A DNA stretch of 64,000 nt. Origin: Fluviicola sp. XM-24bin1. GTDB taxonomy: Bacteria > Bacteroidota > Bacteroidia > Flavobacteriales_D > Crocinitomicaceae. The stretch is from NCBI GenBank assembly GCA_003149635.1, contig QCWI01000007.1, positions 1 through 64,000 of the forward strand, read 5' to 3'. This document shows, in pieces, positions 25,168 through 32,967 of this stretch. Numbering within the stretch: position 1 is the stretch's first letter; every line of letters starts with the position of its first letter. The position numbers and the translations under genes were made by a program. The notes beneath the pieces were generated by a model. It searched no databases and was not told the DNA's origin. It saw only the letters and a list, made by a program, of their open reading frames with translations.

Positions 25168-25890
25168 TCATTCTTTACATCGAATATAAATCAACTTATA
25201 GCGGCCTCCGCCATCGCGTTGGTCTACTTCAAATTGTCCGGTAGATTGAATTAGCGGTGTTAATTTCGAGAATCCGTAGTTACGTGCATCGAAGCTTGGT
25301 CGTTTCTTTTGAATCAAAGCGCCGACTTCTCCCAAGAATGCCCATCCGTCATCATCCGCCAAATCGGTCACAGACTGACGAATCAATCGAATTAACTTCG
25401 GATTGATATTATCGACTTGCTTCTTCTTTTTGGTTGCTTTCTCGTCTTCTTCATCGGTGTGCAAGATTTCGAGATAGATGAATCGATCACAGGCCACGAT
25501 AAAGGGATCTGGTGTTTTCTTCTCACCAATTCCGATCACTGTCAGTCCGGTTTCTCGAATTCGAGTGGCCAAACGCGTGAAGTCCGAATCGCTGGATGCA
25601 ATGCAGAATCCATCAACTTGTCCAGAATATAGAATATCCATCGCGTCGATGATCATAGCGGAATCCGTAGCGTTCTTTCCAGTCGTGTAGCTGTATTGCT
25701 GTATCGGATTAATCGCGTGTTCCAATAACACCGATTTCCATTTGTTCAGGTGCGGTTTCGTCCAGTCACCATAAATTCGTTTCACTGTTGGATTACCATA
25801 TTTGGCAATCTCCAACATCATTTCTTTGATATACTTTGAGGGTATGTTGTCGCCATCAATCAGGACAGCGAGATTTTTGTCTTTTTCCAT
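25168..25890 (-). CDS. NYN-domain protein with C-terminal LOTUS/OST-HTH domain
   Basis: The first 150 residues form a NYN (PIN-like) RNase fold: 'LAVLIDGDNIPSKYIKEMM' with the early acidic DGDN, 'KNATDSAMIIDAMDILYSG' with the conserved ATDSA, and 'CIASSDSDFTRLATRIRETG' with SDSDF, all typical of the LabA/DUF88 group. A lysine-rich linker (about 160) leads to a 75-residue OST-HTH/LOTUS domain ending 'GRYKLIYIR'. LOTUS domains bind RNA, some G-quadruplex RNA. An RNA-cleaving or RNA-handling role is expected from the families. It follows the dnaX frame by about 100 bases; common transcription is possible but not shown. Confidence 0.88.
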   Translation of the reverse strand: MEKDKNLAVLIDGDNIPSKYIKEMMLEIAKYGNPTVKRIYGDWTKPHLNKWKSVLLEHAINPIQQYSYTTGKNATDSAMIIDAMDILYSGQVDGFCIASSDSDFTRLATRIRETGLTVIGIGEKKTPDPFIVACDRFIYLEILHTDEEDEKATKKKKQVDNINPKLIRLIRQSVTDLADDDGWAFLGEVGALIQKKRPSFDARNYGFSKLTPLIQSTGQFEVDQRDGGGRYKLIYIRCKE

Positions 25891-25988
25891 TCATCTAGAA
25901 TTGTTGGACTTAATGGAGGGGTCGGACTGGTTAGATTTTTATTCAATCTAAACCGTCCAATATATCCAGTCCGTATAATACGTCCAAT

Positions 25989-26603
25989 CTAGAAGTCAAT
26001 ATCCAAATTAAACGTACTTTTCAGCGTATGTAAGTTAGGATTTTTTCTCGCAAGTGCCGCGAATTTGTCCTTACCGCTGAGGAATTTCACCTCTTCTTCC
26101 GGGTTGGAAGTAAGTTCCAATGAGATTTCAAGCGCATAGTTTTTCAGTCCAGCACGAAGGTAATCCACAAGATCTGAAAGGATTGGATTGATGTAGTCGA
26201 TTTGCGTTTGGTTGTCAACTTCCATTCGATATTTCGTTCCTTCAATCAGAATCGGATCCCGCTTCATTAAGGCACTGAAGAAAGTTTGTTTCCCTTGATT
26301 CTTCATATCGAAGGCAAAACGACGCCACATCATTTTCAGCTCGTCCATCCCGAAATCGTTCATAGGCATGTTGCTCATGTCGATTTTCGACGCTCCGTTT
26401 TCAGGAGAATTTTGATGCATTAGCTTTTTGATGGAAATACTGGACGAGCTCAAGTTTCCTGATGGGGCAGACATCACCTTAGGTTCCGGCTTTAATGCAA
26501 CCGGTCGTTTTGGTGGGGTGGAAGCTTTCTGCTTTGGTTTTGGAGCGCGTTCACGCAATTGCTCGGGGAACGGAATGATCTCAACTAGATCCGTCAGTCC
26601 TTT
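25989..26603 (-). CDS. dnaX: C-terminal (tau) part of DnaX, reached by -1 frameshift
   Basis: This frame continues the DnaX protein after the A10 run. It has no start codon of its own with normal context: the only upstream candidate is a GTG at 26633 inside the 0-frame coding sequence. It encodes about 204 residues: a proline/lysine-rich linker ('RERAPKPKQKASTPPKRP'), then a folded C-terminal domain with 'MWRRFAFDMKNQGKQTFFSA' and an end 'LHTLKSTFNLDIDF', as in the DnaX tail of Flavobacteriales. A one-base backward slip joins it to the 369 codons before the slip, giving about 573 residues, the usual size of full-length DnaX. A homopolymer sequencing error is the other explanation. Confidence 0.72.
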   Translation of the reverse strand, partial: KGLTDLVEIIPFPEQLRERAPKPKQKASTPPKRPVALKPEPKVMSAPSGNLSSSSISIKKLMHQNSPENGASKIDMSNMPMNDFGMDELKMMWRRFAFDMKNQGKQTFFSALMKRDPILIEGTKYRMEVDNQTQIDYINPILSDLVDYLRAGLKNYALEISLELTSNPEEEVKFLSGKDKFAALARKNPNLHTLKSTFNLDIDF

Positions 26604-26619
26604 TTTTTTTCTTGCTCCT
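26577..26619 (-). promoter_or_regulatory. Candidate programmed -1 frameshift signal in dnaX
   Basis: On the coding strand an AGGAG (26619-26615) is followed 8 bases later by A-AAA-AAG, the heptamer used by E. coli dnaX, inside a run of ten A. Eight bases further a stem GATCT/AGATC (26591-26587 with 26581-26577) with a 5-base loop begins. The 0-frame ends two codons after the heptamer at TGA 26596-26594. All three features sit at spacings like those of known -1 sites. Confidence 0.6.
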
Positions 26620-27709
26620 GAACAAGGGAACACAGTTGCATGAGCGCCATTTCGACGAGCAAGCGTTGATTTTTCGAGGCCTTGTATTCGACATCGGCAC
26701 GACTCAATACGCCCAGCGCACGAACGATAAGGTTAGCCGCCAATTCTTTGGACTGTGCTACATACTTTTCTTGTATGGATTCACCCACTTCCAATAATTC
26801 CGCCGTGCGAACGTCTTTACAGACAAGCAAATTGCGGTAATGATTGGCCAATCCAACGATAAAGTTGTGTTGATCGAAACCGCGTTCTACGATATCATTG
26901 AATAACAAAAGTGCTCCTGGAATATCTTCCTTCTGCGCATATTCAACTATACGGAAGAAATAATCGTAATCAAGAATGTTGAGGTTGTCAATGACATTCT
27001 GATACGTAATTGAATCTCCAGAAAACGTAACAATTTGATCGAATATCGAAAGCGAATCACGCAAAGCTCCGTCGGCTTTCTGTGCAATAATATGCAAGGC
27101 TTCTGGATCTGCTTTTACTTCTTCATTTTCTGCAATGTGCGCCAAATGATCAGCGATATCTTTTACCTTAATTCTGTTGAAGTCAAAAATCTGACATCGG
27201 GACAAAATCGTAGGAATGATCTTATGCTTTTCCGTTGTAGCCAGGATGAAAATCGCGTGTTTCGGTGGCTCCTCTAAGGTCTTCAAAAAGGCATTGAATG
27301 CTGAAGTTGACAACATGTGAACCTCGTCGATGATGTACACCTTGTGTGTTCCTAACTGCGGCGCTATGCGAACCTGATCAATTAGGTTTCGGATATCTTC
27401 TACCGAGTTGTTGGAAGCGGCATCTAGTTCGTAAACGTTTAGGGAGTTTCCTGTATCAAAAGATTGACAAGAATCACATTCGCCACACGCCTCCATGTTT
27501 TCTGTTCGGTTGAAACAGTTAATGGTTTTCGCAAGAATTCGAGCGGTAGATGTTTTTCCAACTCCACGTGATCCGCAGAACAAGAATGCCTGAGCGAGAT
27601 GATCGTTTTTGATCGCGTTTTTCAACGTTGCTGTAATAGACTTTTGACCTACGACTGTGTCGAAGGTTTGGGGTCTGTATTTGCGGGCTGATACTACGAA
27701 ATCGCTCAT
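26594..27709 (-). CDS. dnaX: DNA polymerase III gamma subunit (0-frame dnaX product)
   Basis: DnaX is the ATPase core of the clamp loader that places the beta clamp (dnaN at 41589) on DNA. The 371-residue 0-frame product has the Walker A 'FCGSRGVGKTSTARILAKT', four zinc cysteines around residues 60-80 (INCFN, EACGECDSC), Walker B 'KVYIIDEVHMLS', 'LKTLEEPPKHAIFILATTE' and the sensor 'IPTILSRCQIFDF'. It ends EQEKKKD then TGA right after a run of ten A. I start at the ATG at 27709 (MSDFVVSARKYRP); a TTG at 27727 sits within the promoter. The remaining C-terminal part is in the -1 frame. Confidence 0.93.
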   Translation of the reverse strand: MSDFVVSARKYRPQTFDTVVGQKSITATLKNAIKNDHLAQAFLFCGSRGVGKTSTARILAKTINCFNRTENMEACGECDSCQSFDTGNSLNVYELDAASNNSVEDIRNLIDQVRIAPQLGTHKVYIIDEVHMLSTSAFNAFLKTLEEPPKHAIFILATTEKHKIIPTILSRCQIFDFNRIKVKDIADHLAHIAENEEVKADPEALHIIAQKADGALRDSLSIFDQIVTFSGDSITYQNVIDNLNILDYDYFFRIVEYAQKEDIPGALLLFNDIVERGFDQHNFIVGLANHYRNLLVCKDVRTAELLEVGESIQEKYVAQSKELAANLIVRALGVLSRADVEYKASKNQRLLVEMALMQLCSLVQEQEKKKD

Positions 27710-27724
27710 TAAAACAAATATACG

Positions 27725-27732
27725 CAAAGTTA
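27725..27732 (-). promoter_or_regulatory. -7 promoter element of dnaX
   Basis: On the minus strand TAACTTTG matches the Bacteroidota consensus TAnnTTTG and lies 16 bases before the chosen ATG at 27709. This argues against the longer frame starting at 27727. Confidence 0.6.
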
Positions 27733-27781
27733 GTGCTAGAAAGGTCTAGCTGTTGATAACTTCGTGATTTTGGGGAAAGAT

Positions 27782-28870
27782 TTAGAAGGGCTTATAGTGT
27801 AATCCTTTTACTGCCGATTCGAGGTTGCTCATAAACGCTTCAGTCGGAGGCTCTAATACGTACAAAAGTATCGCGACTGTCTCTTTGTTTATTTCTGTTG
27901 TGTAGCCGTATTGGTTAGTGTAGGTTTCAACAGTTGCCGTCACTTCGTACTTCACGAATTTATAATTATCACCTTGAACTGTTCCCACTTTCTGCAACGA
28001 TTCGATATAATGCGCCGGAATGGCTTCCTGAAGAGATAATAAAACGGTCAGAACATTAATTCCATCCGTGTCTTTTCCGCAAGAAATAATTTTTGCTCCT
28101 GCCGACTGAGATTCTTCTTCCGATGAGGGAACGTAATAATATGCGCTCAACAATTTAGGATAATCAACTCTCCAATCTTCCGCCCATTCTGCCCAAAAGT
28201 CGGGATCAAGATGAGGATCAGGATCCAAGGAAAGAAATTCGTAGAACAAGTCCGTCTCGAACAAATCGTTCGTGAAAGTCGTCATGTCCTCGGTGGTAGT
28301 CTCATAATCTTCGTATATAGGGAACTCCTCAAAAGTATTTTCTCTAGTTGTTTCGTACTCTTCAAAAGAGGTTAAGATTTCATCAAATAGTTCGCGCTCA
28401 ATGGTGGTTCGGTCATCCATATCTTTAACTGAAATAAGTACCGACATTCCGCGGAACTTCGTGTATGCCTGAAAAAGTGGAATTGGATTTTCTGTTGTTT
28501 TATCAGTTTTCCCTTGCGCGGTCAAAAAACTCAATCCGCTTGAAGTTTGGATGGTTCGAACGATAATCTCTTCTGTGATTTCGTCGTTTGTATTGTGAGA
28601 ATCTTCGAGATACCCGACGATGTCGAAATCATCTTCTGATACAGTAATGGTAATATTATCGCTCGTGTAATCTACGACTTCCTCACCATCAACAAATTCG
28701 GTTCTGTAGAAAGCGGCAATTTGAACCATGCCCATTTCAGCATCTACAAAACCCTCTGGAATTTGCAATCGAAACGATTGGCCTTCATCGACAAAGGTTG
28801 ATTCAAAAACGGTTTGCGCAAATCCATTTATCGAACAACAAAAAAGTAGTAGGGGAAAAAGTGGATTCAT
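27782..28870 (-). CDS. Exported hypothetical protein, paralogue of the next gene
   Basis: The 362-residue protein starts at the ATG at 28870 (MNPLFPLLLFCCSINGFAQ, a signal peptide); upstream in-frame codons lack a signal. The mature part is acidic and appears to have two alpha+beta lobes linked by an acidic stretch ('FEEFPIYEDYETTTEDMTTF'). Its second half aligns with the gene at 28881: 'LLSAYYYVPSSEEESQSAGA' against 'LLLAYGYYHLESEDDSNPLC', and 'IPAHYIESLQKVGTVQGDNY' against 'FPSHYIEGISAQGTLVGEEF'. The family is unknown to me. The two genes are 11 bases apart and probably one operon, produced by a tandem duplication. Confidence 0.75.
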   Translation of the reverse strand: MNPLFPLLLFCCSINGFAQTVFESTFVDEGQSFRLQIPEGFVDAEMGMVQIAAFYRTEFVDGEEVVDYTSDNITITVSEDDFDIVGYLEDSHNTNDEITEEIIVRTIQTSSGLSFLTAQGKTDKTTENPIPLFQAYTKFRGMSVLISVKDMDDRTTIERELFDEILTSFEEYETTRENTFEEFPIYEDYETTTEDMTTFTNDLFETDLFYEFLSLDPDPHLDPDFWAEWAEDWRVDYPKLLSAYYYVPSSEEESQSAGAKIISCGKDTDGINVLTVLLSLQEAIPAHYIESLQKVGTVQGDNYKFVKYEVTATVETYTNQYGYTTEINKETVAILLYVLEPPTEAFMSNLESAVKGLHYKPF

Positions 28871-28880
28871 TTTGCTAAGA

Positions 28881-29978
28881 TTATTGCATATAATCAAAAG
28901 TCTTGATCACTTCCTTCATTTTCATATCTAGTTCCGCACTCGGAATCTCTCTAAAATAACTAAGAAAGAAGACCATTTCTCCATTGATTTCTGTGATGTA
29001 CAAGACGTGTTTAGAGAATTCAAAAGCCGAGGAAGTTACAGCATAGGATTTGAACTCGAATTCTTCACCTACCAGTGTTCCTTGCGCCGAAATACCTTCA
29101 ATGTAGTGTGATGGAAATACTTTTTGAATTGCGATAAGCTTCTGAAGATCTGATTTGAAGTTGTCTGAATAACCTCCTGAAAACACCTTGATTCCGCACA
29201 ACGGATTGCTGTCATCTTCCGATTCCAAGTGGTAATAACCGTAAGCGAGTAGCAGTTCCAAATATTCTTGCGACCAATCTTCATCCCAGAACCATTCTTC
29301 GGTTTCGTCTTCTACATAAGGAGGAAAGAATCCAGCATTACCGTAATCAAGATTGGTTTCATACATGTTGTTTTTGAAACCGAACATTTCGCCTTCCCAT
29401 TCCTCGTTGTAAGGTTCTTCCTCATATGGATAAAAGGCATTCTCTCTATCTGTATCATATTCTGAATACGACTGAAGCACCGCCTCTAAAAGCGATCGAT
29501 CGAAATCGTGACCGTCCTCAATATCGATAAATGCAACGATTACCATGACCTCTTCGAACATGGTCATCGCGAAATAAACATTCGACAAATCTTCTTCAAA
29601 ATCATCTACTTTACCAGTCGCCATCAAGAAAGAATGTCCATTGCGATTTACGAACTCAGTTACCTCGGCCGCTTCGACTTCTTCCAACATGTCCAAATCC
29701 AGATTCTCGTAATTGCTGATCAATTCTTCATTGGTGATGCCCGTAACATCCATGGTTTGCCCAATCATAAGCAAGTCTGACATTTGCCCGGCTTCGACGC
29801 CCTCCAAGTCTGTAACGTATGCAGTGAACTCAACATCAAAGGATGTCATCGCGAAATAATTATTGGGGACAACGAAACGAAATGAAGTTCCTTTGTAAAC
29901 GTACGATCCTTCGTGGAAGTTCTGAGATTGCGCCGTAGTTAAGACTGTCAGCGCCAGTAGTGTGAGTAGGTGTTTCAT
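28881..29978 (-). CDS. Exported hypothetical protein, first of a tandem pair
   Basis: The ATG at 29978 gives MKHLLTLLALTVLTTAQSQ, a signal peptide; an upstream extension to 30056 adds 26 residues with no signal character. The 365-residue product shares order and motifs with its downstream paralogue: 'GTSFRFVVPNNYF' near the mature start, an acidic middle ('PYEEEPYNEEWEGEMFGF'), 'KVFPSHYIEGISAQGTLVGE' and an end 'MKEVIKTFDYMQ'. Unusually many Glu, Asp, Tyr and Trp residues occur in the centre. No catalytic motif is visible. The function is unknown; a periplasmic or surface role follows from the signal peptide. Confidence 0.75.
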   Translation of the reverse strand: MKHLLTLLALTVLTTAQSQNFHEGSYVYKGTSFRFVVPNNYFAMTSFDVEFTAYVTDLEGVEAGQMSDLLMIGQTMDVTGITNEELISNYENLDLDMLEEVEAAEVTEFVNRNGHSFLMATGKVDDFEEDLSNVYFAMTMFEEVMVIVAFIDIEDGHDFDRSLLEAVLQSYSEYDTDRENAFYPYEEEPYNEEWEGEMFGFKNNMYETNLDYGNAGFFPPYVEDETEEWFWDEDWSQEYLELLLAYGYYHLESEDDSNPLCGIKVFSGGYSDNFKSDLQKLIAIQKVFPSHYIEGISAQGTLVGEEFEFKSYAVTSSAFEFSKHVLYITEINGEMVFFLSYFREIPSAELDMKMKEVIKTFDYMQ

Positions 29979-30002
29979 GCTTGAAAGATACAAAGTATTC
30001 CA

Positions 30003-30025
30003 CAAAAAAAGCCGCACTTTGGCTT
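30003..30025 (-). terminator. Terminator of the cyclophilin gene
   Basis: On the minus strand AAGCC pairs with GGCTT around a 7-base loop, followed by seven T. It lies about 80 bases past the stop of the gene at 30103 and before the start of the exported pair. Confidence 0.6.
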
Positions 30026-30102
30026 CACTAATTTTGTACTCGTTTGTAATCCGCAAGCACGGAGCGAAGCCGAAGTACGGCAGCGATAAATTTTAGAGAA
30101 TT

Positions 30103-30555
30103 TTACTTTACAACTTCAATCGTATCAATAGAATCTCCCTGACGGATATCGTCAATTACATCCAATCCTTCCACTACTTTACCGAATACGGTATGGTTAC
30201 GATCCAAATGCGCTGTATTCGTGCGAGAATGACAAACGAAGAATTGAGATCCTCCTGTATTGCGTCCAGCATGAGCCATTGAAAGTACTCCGCGATCGTG
30301 GTATTGGTTTTCTCCGTCCAACTCACAATCGATTTGGTATCCTGGCCCTCCAGTTCCTGGCATGCCAGCAGATCCTTCTTTTGAATTTGGACATCCTCCT
30401 TGAATTACAAAATCAGGAATAACGCGGTGCCATTTCAAATCGTTGTAAAATCCATCTTTCGCCAACTTCGTGAAGTTCGCGACTGTATTTGGGGCATCTT
30501 TCTCGAAGAATTCTACCTTCATTTCCCCTTTATTCGTCTTAATTATTGCGTGCAT
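30103..30555 (-). CDS. Peptidyl-prolyl cis-trans isomerase, cyclophilin type
   Basis: The 150-residue protein catalyses proline isomerisation during folding. The cyclophilin core is clear: '[20 protein letters not shown]' with the catalytic arginine in WHRVIPDF, '[20 protein letters not shown]' with the SQFF motif, and '[17 protein letters not shown]'. There is no signal peptide, so it should be cytoplasmic. The ATG at 30555 ([12 protein letters not shown]) is preferred because a -7 element TATCTTTG overlaps the longer start at 30573. A hairpin with a T run follows. The frameshifted GNAT gene is upstream on the same strand. Confidence 0.93.
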   Translation of the reverse strand: MHAIIKTNKGEMKVEFFEKDAPNTVANFTKLAKDGFYNDLKWHRVIPDFVIQGGCPNSKEGSAGMPGTGGPGYQIDCELDGENQYHDRGVLSMAHAGRNTGGSQFFVCHSRTNTAHLDRNHTVFGKVVEGLDVIDDIRQGDSIDTIEVVK

Positions 30556-30570
30556 AACTTGAATTTTCGA

Positions 30571-30578
30571 CAAAGATA
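30571..30578 (-). promoter_or_regulatory. -7 promoter element of the cyclophilin gene
   Basis: TATCTTTG on the minus strand matches TAnnTTTG and lies 16 bases upstream of the chosen ATG. It also sits just past the stop of the frameshifted GNAT gene, so cyclophilin has its own promoter. Confidence 0.6.
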
Positions 30579-30587
30579 ATACTTGGT

Positions 30588-31128
30588 TTATCTTTCGCTA
30601 CGAAGTAGGGAGAAAACCAAGGAATCCTCATAAACGCTATCACGCAGGTAGTGTTCTCGCAAATGTCCTTCTTTTTTGAATCCGAACTTTTCCAAAATGC
30701 GCAACGAAGGTTGATTCCACTCCAGCCATTGCTTCAATCCGATGTAGATGCATCACGTCAAATCCGTAAGGAATAACTTCTGCGACCACTTCGCTCATCC
30801 AGCCTTTTCCTTTGGCTTCGTCCGTAAAGAAGGAATAGCCCAATTCGGCGCGATGGTGATCTGTGTACCAAGTGTGATCACCGCACCAACCAATGACTTC
30901 GTTTCCACCTTTCTCGTAGATGAAAAAATGAACAAATTTTCGGTTGTGCGTGCTCAATCCCTCCTTGTGCTTTTGCTGATCGATCCGTAATTGGCGACGA
31001 TCTTTAATGCCCAGCAATCGCATCTGTTCCAATTCTGAAGGCAAGGCAAAAATCTCATCCATTGTCGAAGGATGCCCGATGCGCAAGGTCAGGTGCTCGG
31101 TATGGATCTCTTCAAAGGAAACGCTCAT
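30588..31128 (-). pseudogene. GNAT family acetyltransferase with a one-base frameshift
   Basis: The frame from 31128 reads a RimJ/RimL-like GNAT: 'LTLRIGHPSTMDEIFALP', 'GGNEVIGWCGDHTW', 'HHRAELGYSFFTDEAKGKGW' and 'YGFDVMHLHRIEA'. After HRIEA the sequence no longer fits the family and ends at 30640. In another frame the next bases read 'LEWNQPSLRILEKFGFKKEG' then 'HLREHYLRDSVYEDSLVFSL', the standard GNAT C-terminus, closing at TAA 30590-30588. Removing one A near 30726-30732 restores HRIEAWLEWNQPS. So this is a single gene of about 179 residues with one extra base, either a recent mutation or a sequence error. The substrate is unknown; RimJ/L types acetylate protein N-termini or small molecules. 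Confidence 0.8.
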
Positions 31129-31157
31129 AAGTGCAAGGTAGTTATTAAGAGAGAAAT

Positions 31158-31280
31158 AGACAGTTTAGATGGATTAGACATGAGACATGTTGAAAGAGTT
31201 ACATCAAGTCATCCGAAAAAGTGCATGTTGATGGTCGAGTAACCACCAGTCCAATCTATCTAATCTGTCTAATCCATCCG
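31158..31280. repeat. ATTAGACAGATT-type inverted repeat
   Basis: GGATTAGAC and AGACAGTTTAGATGGATTAG words at 31158-31179 recur inverted at 31246-31280 (AATCTATCTAATCTGTCTAA). Similar words lie at 47270-47322 and in weaker form at 25900-25980. The gap of 222 bases before bshC contains nothing else recognisable except its promoter. Confidence 0.55.
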
Positions 31281-31338
31281 TAAAATATCTTCAATGAAAG
31301 AATTTCCGCATTTAACCGTCCAACACAATTGGTTATAA

Positions 31339-31346
31339 TATCTTTG
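31339..31346 (+). promoter_or_regulatory. -7 promoter element of bshC
   Basis: TATCTTTG matches TAnnTTTG and lies 4 bases before the ATG at 31351, implying a very short or absent leader. No good -33 element is visible at the usual distance. Confidence 0.5.
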
Positions 31347-31350
31347 CACG

Positions 31351-32931
31351 ATGCAGAAAATGTTCATTAACAGAGGAGATTCTGGTTGGTTTTCCGAGCA
31401 GCACCTTCGCTTGGTCTACGATCAGCAGTCATTCGGGAAATACATTACGGAACCGTTTTCAAAAGATGCACTCATTCAACAAATTGAGCGTAAATCGAAA
31501 CAATTCGGTGCGGAATCTCGGTTAAATCTGCAGAAAGCATTGACATCGCAATACGAAGGGCATACAATGTCAGCGTCGTTGGCAAAGAACATTGAGGCAT
31601 TGACTTCAGCATCGACTTTTACCATCACCACAGGACATCAGCTTTCTTTGTTCATGGGGCCGATGTATTTAGTGATTAAAATCTTGCACGTTTTAAAGAT
31701 GTGCGAGGAGATGAACGCAGAATTCCCAGAATACAATTTTGTACCGGTGTATTGGATGGCAACGGAGGATCATGATTTCGAAGAAATTCAATCGTGTTCC
31801 ATCTTCAATAATAAAATCACGTGGGAATCGGATCAAAAAGGGCCAGTTGGATTGTTCGATTTAGATGGATTATCTGATGTCAAGAAGCAATTGCACGAAC
31901 GCTTTAAAAACAATCCGGATGGCGAAGTCCATAGTTTGATTGACAGTTTGGACGGAACCAACTATGCGGATGCGATGCGAAGATTGGTAAATGAACTATT
32001 TGGCGATCGCGGGTTGTTGATTTTGGATGGAGACGATCCCATTCTAAAATCATCTTTCGCTCCGATATTACGCAAAGAATTGGAATCAAGCTTTGCAGAA
32101 CCACAAGTCAATCGCGTGACTTCAGAACTCTTAAACGATGGAGGTAAAGATCAGGTGATGGCCCGTGAAATCAACCTTTTTTATAACGAGAAAGGATTGC
32201 GATCCAGAATACAACGCGGTGACAACGGTTTGTTCGCTGAAGGAAAGGGAGCATTAGAGTTGGAGGACTTAGTTGCCGATCCGCAAAAAGTTTCTCCGAA
32301 CGTAATTCTGCGTCCTTTGTATCAGGAATTTGTATTGCCGAATCTCGCCTACATCGGTGGAGGAGGAGAGATTTCCTACTGGTTGCAATTGAGGGGCGTT
32401 TTTGATGCCGCTGAGGTAGTGTATCCACTAATTCAAGTACGAAATTCCGTTGTTTGGTTCGATCGCGGAACGAAAGGGAAGCTAGATAAGATAGGCGGAA
32501 AGCTAGAGGATGTTTTCAAGGATGAAGATGCATGGAAAAAAGAATACGTGCAGGGAAATGCCGGCGATGATTTGGATATGTCAGGCATTGATACGTCTCT
32601 CGAAAGTTTGAAGAATGAACTTTCCTCAGTGATTTTGGGGATCGATCCGAATAAAGAGCAGTTCTTGAAAGCGGAATTGGCTCGAATTGAAAAGCAAGTC
32701 GATGGAATGAAAGACAAAGCGGTGAAGTTCTCGAAAGGACAGCACGATCAAGCTATGAAAGCCATCGAATTTGTGAAGTCGCGCATCAATCCAAATGGAG
32801 GGTTACAAGAACGATCTGTCAACTTCTTCCAATTCTGCAATACTGGTGATGTACAGCCCGTAATTGAGCAATTGTACGCTGGTTTGCAGCCATTTGAAGG
32901 GGATTTGGTGTTTTTAGTGGAAAATGACTGA
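31351..32931 (+). CDS. bshC: Bacillithiol biosynthesis cysteine-adding enzyme
   Basis: BshC joins cysteine to glucosaminyl-malate, the last step in bacillithiol synthesis. The 526-residue protein has the family's features: 'FTITTGHQLSLFMGPMYLVI' near residue 90-110 with the GHQ motif, 'FVPVYWMATEDHDFEEIQ' around 135, 'ILRPLYQEFVLPNLAYIGGG' around 330, and a C-terminal coiled coil ending in a short domain. The deacetylase gene bshB1 is at 59785, so at least two of the three pathway genes lie in this window, unlinked; bshA was not seen. The thiol protects against oxidants and metals in Bacteroidota and Firmicutes. Confidence 0.92.
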   Translation: MQKMFINRGDSGWFSEQHLRLVYDQQSFGKYITEPFSKDALIQQIERKSKQFGAESRLNLQKALTSQYEGHTMSASLAKNIEALTSASTFTITTGHQLSLFMGPMYLVIKILHVLKMCEEMNAEFPEYNFVPVYWMATEDHDFEEIQSCSIFNNKITWESDQKGPVGLFDLDGLSDVKKQLHERFKNNPDGEVHSLIDSLDGTNYADAMRRLVNELFGDRGLLILDGDDPILKSSFAPILRKELESSFAEPQVNRVTSELLNDGGKDQVMAREINLFYNEKGLRSRIQRGDNGLFAEGKGALELEDLVADPQKVSPNVILRPLYQEFVLPNLAYIGGGGEISYWLQLRGVFDAAEVVYPLIQVRNSVVWFDRGTKGKLDKIGGKLEDVFKDEDAWKKEYVQGNAGDDLDMSGIDTSLESLKNELSSVILGIDPNKEQFLKAELARIEKQVDGMKDKAVKFSKGQHDQAMKAIEFVKSRINPNGGLQERSVNFFQFCNTGDVQPVIEQLYAGLQPFEGDLVFLVEND

Positions 32932-32967
32932 AATAAATGGTGCGAAGTTCCGTTTGAATAGCCGAAA

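Noticed and set aside
24853-25254. Open plus-strand frame of 133 codons across the HhH barrel end and repeat-rich gap
   Set aside because: It overlaps the barrel gene in another frame, runs through repeat DNA and into the opposite NYN gene, and has no family similarity or signal peptide.
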